Below, one piece after another: positions 56,528-64,000 of a stretch of 64,000 nt of DNA (its first letter is position 1; each line of letters opens with the position of its first letter). The notes beneath the pieces are model-generated. The model did not search any database, was not told the origin of the DNA, and was given only the letters and a program-made list of their open reading frames with translations. The DNA comes from Linnemannia elongata (Eukaryota; Mortierellomycota; Mortierellomycetes; Mortierellales; Mortierellaceae): NCBI GenBank assembly GCA_036320915.1, contig JAXBDG010000018.1:186001-250000 (forward strand), read 5' to 3'. A program made the translations under genes and the position numbers.

Positions 56528-57741
56528 TTAACGAAGTTCACGGTCAAGACGATCAGAGGCATCATTGACCGCGCTCTTGGCATTCCTGTTAGCAGACCTG
56601 GCAGCATCCTTGGCGTCATCCTTGACCTGCTTAGCCTCATGCTGAAGACCCGACTTGGCATGACGGGCTGCATCACCGACATCCTTGCCGAGTCTGTTGG
56701 CGTCCTTTCCAAACTTGCGGGCGTGGTCTGCAGCAGGGCCCTGAGCGTTCTTGATCCAGATATCGTAGTTGAGGGCGGTGGCATATCCGAGCCAGGCGAT
56801 GTAGGGGAGGGTGAGGTAGCCGGCTGCTTTGTCGACCTTGAAGAAGTAGTATGACACTGCGATAGCCGATGACTATTATTTTTTAATTGTAGAGCAAGGA
56901 GGAAGTAAAAGGTATGGTGTTAGTGAGGTTAAAAGAGGAGGGATTGATTTAAGGTATGTTTGTGTTTGTTGCTGCGTTTCCCACCCCTTTCTTCCTTGTA
57001 CAGCAGTAATCCATCCGTGAGAAAGTTATGGTATGCTGCGTTGCTTCGATCCACCTGTGTGTGCATCGAGATCAAATGTTGGCAAAGTAAACGACAGCAT
57101 GCCTGCACTGCCCTAAATGACCCAAAGTGAAGTCATGCTCCTGCAATTTTCACCTTTGGCGAAAGTGCGCTTGCTTCTAATTCTTTTTTCTGTTGGTGTC
57201 GCTGGTATTCCCGCCGTTGTATTCATCTATGTTCCACCCCTGTCATCCTCCATTGTCCGTCCTTGTTGTTGTCCTGTGCTCCACGATACAACCATAACAA
57301 CACACATCCTCAATCAAAAACACAATAGCTACTTACAAACACACCACCAGCGGTAACGAGGGCAGCACCGATCTGCTTCTTCCAGAAGAAAATAGGTGTC
57401 CACGCAAAGTTCAATGCCAAACTCAATCCATACAACCCCAATCCAGTTTGAGCAGCCGACCGGATCGAGGGAAGAGTCAAAGCCGTGGGATCCGTATGCA
57501 ACGCAACCAGATGAGATGCATAACCGATCGAGAGGTAGAGACCAGTCCAGACAGGACCAAAGACAGTGGGAGAAGGTGCCCAAGACGACTTGTCAAGGGA
57601 CTCATAGTAGCCCTTGGCGGTTCTTGCAGAAGGGGAGGAGGAGATGAAGCCACCGACAAGTGGGAGTCCGACGGCCAGAGCTGGATAGCGGGCCAGGTTC
57701 TGGTTGAGGAAGTTTTGTGAGGAGTGGTAGAAGTTGTCCAT
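56528..57741 (-). CDS. TSPO: TspO/MBR family translocator protein with amphipathic tail
   Basis: Exons 57741-57337 (135 codons) and 56872-56528, joined across a 464-nt phase-0 intron; 249 residues. Five membrane helices are visible. Family landmarks include SLDKSSWAPSPTVFGPVWTGLY, LYGLSLALNFAWTPIFF and, after the join SSAIAVSYYFFKVDKAAG, LTLPYIAWLGYATALNY. TspO proteins sit in the outer mitochondrial or ER membrane and bind porphyrins and sterols. Unusual is a tail from about residue 179 to 249, rich in Lys, Asp and Ala with an 11-residue rhythm (KDANRLGKDVGDAARHAK, KDDAKDAARSANRNAK), absent from typical members. Neither exon alone shows the whole family, which supports the join. Confidence 0.9.
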
Positions 57742-59136
57742 TGTTTTAATTGCAAGTAGTGGGAGGGTTGGGGGGGGGGGGTAAGGAGGAGAAGGGAAAG
57801 AAAATAGAGTGATGAATTGAAAAGAAGAGAAGTGAGAGGCCTTTTAAATAATTTCCTAACAATGCTCGATGTCATCGTTACCGCGCTTAAACGCGTTCTC
57901 TTTAGAAAAGAGCAAGAAAAACCAAAGTCGTCATTATGCGGTTGTGCTTATGCGCGATACGAGATCGGGGTGCTATCTTTCATCGTTCATTTTCATACCC
58001 CAAGTTCAAAACCCAATCGACCAATGAAGACGGGAAATCACATGACGATAATCCAAGCCACTTCTAGCTCAATTGATTCTCCACTCGTTTCTCGCAAGCA
58101 TAAACAAGCGCGCAAAAATCTTTCTCGCTTTTCTTTTCTTTCTCTCCTCACTCCCCACAGCTCCCTCCGCGCTCCTCCACCTTTCCACACGTAAGTTCTC
58201 CCTTCCCCTCTACATACCAGCAACAAAGCGACAACACAAGCGAGGCTGATATGATGCTTATACATTTCGTGGGAATCTCTCGGAAATCGAATGAACGAAC
58301 ACTAAATCGAATGTCCTGATCTACATCCTCAAACACCAAGAAAAGAGATCTCTCTTTTCTAAAGACATTCGTAACTCGGGGTCAAGTCTGCAGAAGCGAT
58401 CAATTTTATTAATCACCTTTTGCCCGTCTTATCCTCAATCCCTTTTCTAGTTCACTCTTCTCTCACTTCGTCGCTTTCAGGAAAAAGCAGAAAAGATACT
58501 CTGGATCAGGATTTTTTTGATCATAAGGTGCGTACTTCACACCCTACTCTTCCAACTTCCCTTCCCTTTTACCACGATCACGATCGAGTATGACAGGCAA
58601 TGATGATACAACCCATGCACCACTCTCAACCAAAAGCGTGTGGATAACCATTACCATTTATATATGAGCCTACTTCTTTTTTCTACTCGATTCTCTTTCG
58701 TGTGAAGAAAGAAATTGTCAACAGAAATGATTTTATCGGCAGGCATGCTAATTCTTTCTTTTTCTGTTTGATTTTTTATCTTAGGTTCGTTGAATTAAAT
58801 GTTTTTGCTTGCTTGTCCTTGTATGATAGTTCGAAGAAAATGAATAAAAAAATGTCAAAAAAAACTACTTCCAACTTGTTGCGATGTATTCTGTCCTGCT
58901 TGTGAGGAAAACGTTGTGCTTGAACCGTGTGGATCAGGCTTTTTGGAAAGAAGAAAAAATGAAGCCTTGAAATGGCACTAGAGTCACGTGTGGTTCGCGA
59001 ATGGCTCTGGCGCTTTTGGAGTGCTGGTTGCACGCATGAACACCTTACACTTCTTTTCTCAGGAACTCATCGTCGAAGCACGCATCAGGAACATAGTACA
59101 GGACAAAAGGACATAGACATACATCCATATACAGCA
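57742..59136. other. 1.4-kb intergenic region
   Basis: Starts with the TspO promoter and leader (G-run at 57769-57780). The middle may hold a spliced non-coding transcript (58191-58784, see separate entry). An E-box CACGTG at 58985-58990 lies about 150 bp before the ATG at 59137 and may serve that gene. Confidence 0.5.
58150..58800 (+). ncRNA. possible spliced non-coding transcript with intronic C/D-box RNA
   Basis: A CT-rich leader-like stretch ends in CACAC|GTAAGT (donor 58191). An acceptor TTTCAG lies at 58480, a short exon follows, then AAG|GTGCGT (58528) and an acceptor TTAG at 58784. No open frame fits. In the second putative intron, 58595-58671 has AGGC, a perfect C box ATGATGA (58600-58606), then ATGA and GCCT, so a 4-bp terminal stem closes a 77-nt C/D-like unit. 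The D box is ATGA instead of CTGA, and no rRNA target was identified. Confidence 0.25.
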
Positions 59137-60051
59137 ATGGCACGCACAAAACTCTCACGCTCATCACGGATCACCCTCCTCCTCGCACTCTTCTGTCTCC
59201 TTGCTCTCCTCCAGGTTCGCACCTTCTCTCCATCTCGTTCCACGTTCACGGTCATGGAAGACTTCTCGACATACCGGAAAGGGGGCTTCATACGCAGAAA
59301 GCGAAGAGAAATAATACTGACTCTACCCTTACTTATTAACCCGCCAACAACCATGAAAAAAATAGACGACACTGGCAGCAAACCCAATCAGTTTCTGCAA
59401 ATGCGTCTGCGGCCAAGAAAAGTATATCGTAGCCCTTCCCCGAGACTCCCAGCACCCAATCTTTGGCGGCTCGTCCAAGGCCTGTGGGGGCTGCACAAAG
59501 AAGTTCTGTCTCGATACGAATCCGGATATGTGTAAAGATGTCGGGACAGGCGGAGGCGATGAATTAGTTACTATTTGTTTCGGTGAGTGCGTCAGTCCGA
59601 TACAAAGGGTTGTAGAATACGGCAAGAGGGTGTAAGGGATGTGCGATCGCTTTATGAGGTTGTGTGCAAAAGACTTAGCGAATGATATAGCAGGAGTCAG
59701 GAAACATAGAGATCATGAGCAAATACTAATGTTTATGTTCTTTTCTTTGGTTTTGATGTCGGTCTTGGCATTGGTGGGCGTGTGTGATAGAGCGCGACTC
59801 GTACAAGGATCAGTTCATTGTTTACCTGTTTTTGACCATCACGTTTGGTCTTCTTGGCTTTGCAGGGTTGCAGCCATTCCTCAATGGCCTCTGGCAGGTA
59901 TGTCTCTCACTTTCTCTTTCCCATCTTGTGTTGCTCCATATGAAATGCTTTCTTTGGTCACACTGGCCCTTGCACTAACGCCTTGCATTTGTGCAATTGA
60001 AAAAATGATAGCGTCGGCAGCAGCGGTCGTACTCGCAGATGCCAATGTAAT
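59137..60051 (+). CDS. small Cys-rich membrane protein, four exons
   Basis: Exons 59137-59214, 59366-59582, 59791-59897 and 60013-60051, giving 147 codons and 146 residues. Residues 11-26 are a signal or first membrane helix (ITLLLALFCLLALLQ). A luminal or extracellular loop carries eight Cys at 37, 39, 41, 66, 69, 74, 82 and 97 (FCKCVCGQ, ACGGCTKKFCLD, MCKD, ICF). A second helix lies at about 107-127 (FIVYLFLTITFGLLGFAGL), and a short basic tail follows (RRQQRSYSQMPM). The CxCxC...CxxC pattern followed by a second helix resembles an uncharacterised conserved fungal membrane protein as I recall it. The gene is invisible as a long ORF; a false frame of 187 codons crosses its first introns. All four joins keep frame. 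Confidence 0.75.
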
Positions 60052-60175
60052 AAAATCAGCATATCCAATACAAGGAATAAAACAAAACGGCAACAAAACA
60101 TGTACAATACACCATCGAAACCAGCATGCGGAGTAAATTATGTAAATGACGTCTATGGGTGGTGTCTTTAATGAT
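60052..60175. other. short convergent spacer
   Basis: 124 bp between the stops of two convergent genes, with AATAAA near 60077. Confidence 0.6.
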
Positions 60176-62077
60176 CTAAATGACTTTAATAAGGTTCCTT
60201 GGCGCGGCAAACTTCTCCTTAACCTTCTCAGTTACCATCCTGTTCAAAGGCGCATCAACCCCTGACCGCTCCGCCATCCGAACAAGGTAGCCGTTCATGT
60301 AATCGATCTCGCACTGCGTCGAGCCCTTCAAGTAATCCTGTAGAGTCGAGCATCGGTTCTGGCGGGTGGCTCTCAAGATCGCCTCAGTGGTCTCTGTCAA
60401 TGCCTCGACGGTCAAAAACTCCTTCTTCAATTGCTCGTCGAGGGCTTGGCACTCCTTGGACTGCGACAGGATATACTGGGACTCCTTGATCAGGTTCTTG
60501 ACGGCCTGGTGGGCATCCTCGTTCTCTAACAGAGTCCCGTTGGTGGCTTCCAGTAATGTCGCAACCGGGTTTACGCAACAGTTGACGACGATTTTGGAGA
60601 GTTGGAGGGCGAGAAGATGATCCGGTAAGAGGATACGGAGCTCCATGTTCTCAGAGAGGTCCTCGAATGCTGCGAGGGTCTCATAGAGGGATTTCGTCCG
60701 GAGATCCCGAAGTTGTTGGCGAGTCTTGAGGGGGGTGTAGAATTTTGAAAAGGGGGTGGCGGGGTCGAAGCGGGCGGAAAAGGGTGCACGGTTGGTGGTT
60801 GGGTATGGGATCGAGAGCTTCATCATGATCGGGGCGATGAGTTTCGGGTACATAGAGTTGGAGCCCTTTGCTGGGACTTTTAACAACTTTTTCATTGTTG
60901 GGAGCGTCGACTGGTTCCAGGGCGAGGTTTTTGTCTCGCTGTCGGTGTTGCTGTCGTCGTCGTTGTCGTTGGCGCTTTCGCTGTGGCTGTCGCTTGTTTT
61001 ACCTGTTCCCGCCGCTACTGTTGACGGAGAAGATGCTGTTGAGGGATCGACGACAGGCGCCAACCAGACATGGCCCTTTCCTGTATGGACAACTGTATCT
61101 CCTGTTTTCTGGGCACCATGAGATATAATCCCCTGCACAAAATTCGGCCTCTCCAGTTCATCCTTCCATCCCATCGACTCACAAATCTCCTCCCTCACTC
61201 CCATACCATTCTGCATCAACACAATCGTTGTCCAGGGCCTCAACCGATGTCGGATCTTTGAAATAGCCTCGACAGTCTGATAAGTCTTTGTGGTCACCAG
61301 GAGGTGGTGAATAGGAGCACGGGACATTTCGTTGTAGATGGGATCGTTCCGAAAGAGCTCCTTATCAATGGAAGGGTAAAGCGGTTCCCAGTCGAGGCCG
61401 TCGATGATTTGGGGTTCGACAGAGATGGTTTCAAGGGAGGTCATGTTCATGTATTTGAGGGTTGATGGTGGGAATGTTGGCTTTGGTTCTTGGAGTATCG
61501 TGTCCTTTCCTGTTGTTTTTGTTGTGGTTTCTGTAGTTGAAGGGCCATGTTTGGCGAGTGGTGGGACGGGGGGTGCTTGGCGTTGGAAGAAGGTGAAGGG
61601 GATCTTGTGGCGGTGAAAGTGGTAGGCGAAGAGGGAGCCGATGCCTCCGGGTCCCAGGATGTGGAAGCGAGGTTTTGGTATCGCTAGGGCCTTTGGGAGG
61701 TTCTGCATATAGGAGGAAGGGAGTGTTGGTTCCTGAATGGGCAAAAGCTGCAGAAGGTTAAGGTGGTTGTTGAAATGGGTGAATGCCTGTTTAGTTGTGC
61801 TGTGATCCGAGTGGAATGAAGAGTTGAGGTGATGAGTGATGAAGTGGTTCCTCTCCCTTGCTCTTTGCTCCGTAGTCCGAGGGCTCCTTGGTGGTCCTGC
61901 CTGTGTTGCCGTTGGAAGGTAGAAAAGAAAAAAATGAAGGAAAGTGGAACGGCAAGGATACATCTTCGATCGGTTGTCGTTGTGACTGTTCAATTGATGT
62001 TTGCAAGGAATAAGGAATAAAAGGCGATCGTGAGAGAAGTATGGATGAAGAGCCAATGCTCCTCCGTCAAGTGCCAT
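60176..62077 (-). CDS. PAN5: 2-dehydropantoate 2-reductase (ketopantoate reductase)
   Basis: An open frame of 633 codons, longer than the usual 300-450. The NAD(P)-binding GxGxxG is at about 142-147 (LGPGGIGSLFAYHFH). ApbA/PanE-type landmarks follow: LLVTTKTYQT, IVLMQNGMG, SHGAQ, and in the C-terminal domain LSKIVVNCCVNPVATLLEATNG, with STLQDYLKGSTQCEIDYMNGYLVRM near the end. The enzyme reduces ketopantoate to pantoate in pantothenate and CoA synthesis. Extra length comes from an N-terminal extension and Ser/Thr/Asp-rich inserts (SHSESANDNDDDSNTDSETK). The start is uncertain: ATGs at residue 39 and 124 are alternatives, the last being closest to the family's normal start. Confidence 0.85.
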   Translation of the reverse strand: MALDGGALALHPYFSHDRLLFLIPCKHQLNSHNDNRSKMYPCRSTFLHFFLFYLPTATQAGPPRSPRTTEQRARERNHFITHHLNSSFHSDHSTTKQAFTHFNNHLNLLQLLPIQEPTLPSSYMQNLPKALAIPKPRFHILGPGGIGSLFAYHFHRHKIPFTFFQRQAPPVPPLAKHGPSTTETTTKTTGKDTILQEPKPTFPPSTLKYMNMTSLETISVEPQIIDGLDWEPLYPSIDKELFRNDPIYNEMSRAPIHHLLVTTKTYQTVEAISKIRHRLRPWTTIVLMQNGMGVREEICESMGWKDELERPNFVQGIISHGAQKTGDTVVHTGKGHVWLAPVVDPSTASSPSTVAAGTGKTSDSHSESANDNDDDSNTDSETKTSPWNQSTLPTMKKLLKVPAKGSNSMYPKLIAPIMMKLSIPYPTTNRAPFSARFDPATPFSKFYTPLKTRQQLRDLRTKSLYETLAAFEDLSENMELRILLPDHLLALQLSKIVVNCCVNPVATLLEATNGTLLENEDAHQAVKNLIKESQYILSQSKECQALDEQLKKEFLTVEALTETTEAILRATRQNRCSTLQDYLKGSTQCEIDYMNGYLVRMAERSGVDAPLNRMVTEKVKEKFAAPRNLIKVI

Positions 62078-62510
62078 ATCTTTTGTCGATCGTTACAGGC
62101 GCTTACTTGTCTGCGATAGCTCACACAAGGGACCTAATTGCTCTATCCTAACAGCAAACCTGGCACCTCGGACACATTTTATAGTTCACAAGTGCCACAA
62201 AGGAAGTGTGATATTTGCTGATCAGACATGGATTTGAGGACAAGTGATCAACAGGGGACTGTTCAAAGACACATCTCTATATGGACGCTCTGATGCTGTC
62301 AACCAGCAGTTCATATAAACACCCACGGTCTAGCTCCCAATGGGTCCTTGGGTGGTTGCACCCAAAGACGCCAAAAGAGAAGCAATAATTTCCCCAAGAC
62401 AAAAGACACAAGAGGCGAACAAGACGTGGCGGTTGCGTGCGTCTCTCTCGTGGGGACGAATGAAATCAATTCTATCTCTTCCATCTTGAAAGGTTAAAAG
62501 GGCGTGTGCA

Positions 62511-62545
<35 letters not shown>

Positions 62546-62582
62546 CACTTCACCCCCTTCCCTTCCCATCTTCACCTATACA
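62078..62582. promoter_or_regulatory. divergent promoter region with T32 run
   Basis: Lies between the divergent PAN5-like and PDI genes. A run of 32 T (62514-62545) ends 37 bp before the PDI start codon and is followed by a CT-rich leader. No TATA box stands out. Confidence 0.55.
62514..62545 (+). repeat. homopolymer of 32 T
   Basis: Counted directly. Lies in the promoter or leader of the PDI gene, so length variation could affect expression. Confidence 0.9.
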
Positions 62583-64000
62583 ATGTTCATCAGAACTGCA
62601 CTCTCCGCAGTGCTCGCCATCGCAGTATGCGCCTCCTTCAACGGCGTGCACGCCTCAGAGGCATCCAAGAGCCTCACCGGAAACGACTTTGCCACCAACG
62701 TCGCATCGGGAACAACGTAAAGTCGCCTCACCTCTCGACCACGCACAACAAAACGATCTGTCCCCACGAACACGAACATAAGAGACTAATCAGTGTCATC
62801 TCATCTTGACAACTTTCATGGACATAGTTTCGTCAAGTTCTACTCGCCTCAGTGCGGACACTGCAATAGGCTCGGTATGGACAAGCATAGACTTTGTTGT
62901 TGCTTCTCAGGATGGACCCTTGAACTAGCTCGATGAGCCCTGCTTCTGACACTGTGCAATCACCTTCTCTTGTTGTAATGGTTTTAGCACCCACCTGGGA
63001 TCAGCTTGCTGTGAACCACAAAGACTGGGCAAACACCAAGGATTTCAAGTTTGCTGAAGTCAACTGTCTCATGGAGGGCGATCTCTGTGATGATAACGAT
63101 GTCAGCGGGTACCCCACCATGCAATTGTAAGACGCACATGTTCGTTTTTGTCAATTAGCCTATCGGGATCACACTTTGTCAACGCTGCGCATAGAAACGT
63201 TCTTCATCCCCACAACCAGAGCTGGGAACTTACATAAGCTTACTTCCTATGGCGAAAACAGGTTCCATCAGGGCAAGTCGGTCCATTTGTACCAGGGCGG
63301 CAGGAGCATCGAGGATTTGACCAGCTTTGTCACCACCAAGGCACAGGAGTACGAAGTCAAGGCACCTTCCAACAACAAATTTGCCCAGAAGAGCAGCAAC
63401 ATCAACCCTTCGGGCAAGGTTATCGTCCTGGACAATAAGAACTACGAGAGCTCGTTGAAGAACGGCGAGCCCTGGTTAGTTGAATACTATGCCCCCTGGT
63501 GCGGTCACTGCAAGGCTCTGGCTCCTACCTATGAGGAGATCGCCCTGGAGTTGAAGGGCAAGGTCAATGTCGCCAAGGTCGACTGCCCCGCCAACGAAGT
63601 CGTTTGCCGCTCACAAAAGGTTCGCGGATACCCCACCATCAAGTTGCATCAAAACGGTCAAGCGACTGAGTTCAATGGCCAGAGGCAGTTGAAAACCTTG
63701 GAGACATTTGCCCTTGGTGCTACCACGTAAGGCACATCATCCTTTCTTTTGTATTCTTTCATGAGCAAGCACACGAGAACCTGCCCTGTTCATTCAACTA
63801 ACCTCTTTGTGCAACGGTTAATATGACTAGCTCCTCCGTCAAGCCTCTTACACAACAAGGATTTGAGGAACTCAGGAAGGGCTCTGATGTGTCGTTCGTC
63901 TACGTGTACGATGCCAACACCCCCGTAGATGCCACCGAGTCTATCGACAAGCAATCTCAGACCTTTTACGAGCAGGTTTCGATCTACTCGACCAATGACG
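62583..64000 (+). CDS. ER protein disulfide isomerase, 5' part (runs off the window)
   Basis: Exons 62583-62716, 62828-62874, 62988-63126, 63262-63726 and 63831 onward; frame stays open to the window end. A signal peptide covers residues 1-24 (MFIRTALSAVLAIAVCASF). The first thioredoxin domain has FYSPQCGHCN (C54-G-H-C57), followed after two introns by APTWDQLA and VNCLMEGDLCDDNDVSGYPTM. The second domain has YYAPWCGHCKALAPTYEEIA (C187-G-H-C190) and VDCPANEVVCRSQKVRGYPTI. Two CGHC sites with a following third region fit a multi-domain PDI of the ER lumen or membrane. In the first domain Gln replaces the usual Trp before CGHC. The C-terminus and any retention signal are outside the window. Confidence 0.88.

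Noticed and set aside
58972..59535. 187-codon frame from upstream of the Cys-rich gene
   Set aside because: Reads through the first intron in the wrong frame; splicing at 59214/59366 gives the Cys-rich product instead.

Overview
The window is a stretch of fungal nuclear DNA. Short spliceosomal introns (mostly 100-290 nt, GTAAGT/GTATGT donors), fungus-type mitochondrial genes (PAM17, FMP25-like), a siderophore-type MFS transporter, a GH20 chitinolytic hexosaminidase and very CT-rich leader regions all point to a filamentous fungus. The many Ser/Gly/Pro-rich single-pass membrane proteins and the LINE with two zinc knuckles fit an early-diverging lineage of the Mortierella type. That placement is inference; no rRNA marker is present. 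No tRNA or rRNA gene was recognised.

Left part (1-19.4 kb): a 5-kb gene-poor stretch, then a Trp/Gly-rich secreted protein (5335), proteasome subunit beta-4 PRE1 (6239-7033, minus), a siderophore-type transporter (7891-9840, minus), a Pro/Ser-rich membrane protein (11945-13120, minus) whose 3' end has a decayed copy at 7376-7537, an FMP25-like RCC1 protein in six exons (14866-17230, minus) and a secreted beta-N-acetylhexosaminidase (17496-19376, minus). A 4.3-kb gene-poor gap follows.

Middle part (23.6-36.6 kb): PAM17; an F-box protein; an unrecognised nuclear-looking protein divergent from a five-CCCH-finger protein (ZC3H3-like); a secreted precursor with internal 66-68-residue repeats bounded by Lys-Arg sites (31070-31987), a good candidate for a Kex2-processed repeat peptide; and three consecutive small single-pass membrane proteins with short N-termini and disordered Ser/Pro/Gly tails, two of them with PPxY motifs.

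Dynamic island (36.8-53.2 kb): a 1.3-kb sequence occurs as inverted copies about 12 kb apart. Between them lie three paralogous membrane proteins (39235, 42676, 47960) with identical intron positions and an identical 277-nt middle exon. The first two form a tandem pair with near-identical tracts suggesting gene conversion. The interval also holds a decayed coiled-coil gene and long homopolymers. The right copy of the inverted repeat was later split by a 1.6-kb LINE fragment with a 15-bp target-site duplication.

Right part (53.7-64 kb): a non-canonical poly(A)/uridylyl transferase, a TspO/MBR protein with an added amphipathic tail, a small four-exon Cys-rich membrane protein that no long ORF reveals, a ketopantoate reductase (PAN5-like) and the 5' part of an ER protein disulfide isomerase running off the end. 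The housekeeping genes do not form a pathway together; gene order looks like ordinary fungal chromosome with one rearranged island. Exon joins given below were chosen because they keep frame and restore family homology; none was tested with transcripts.
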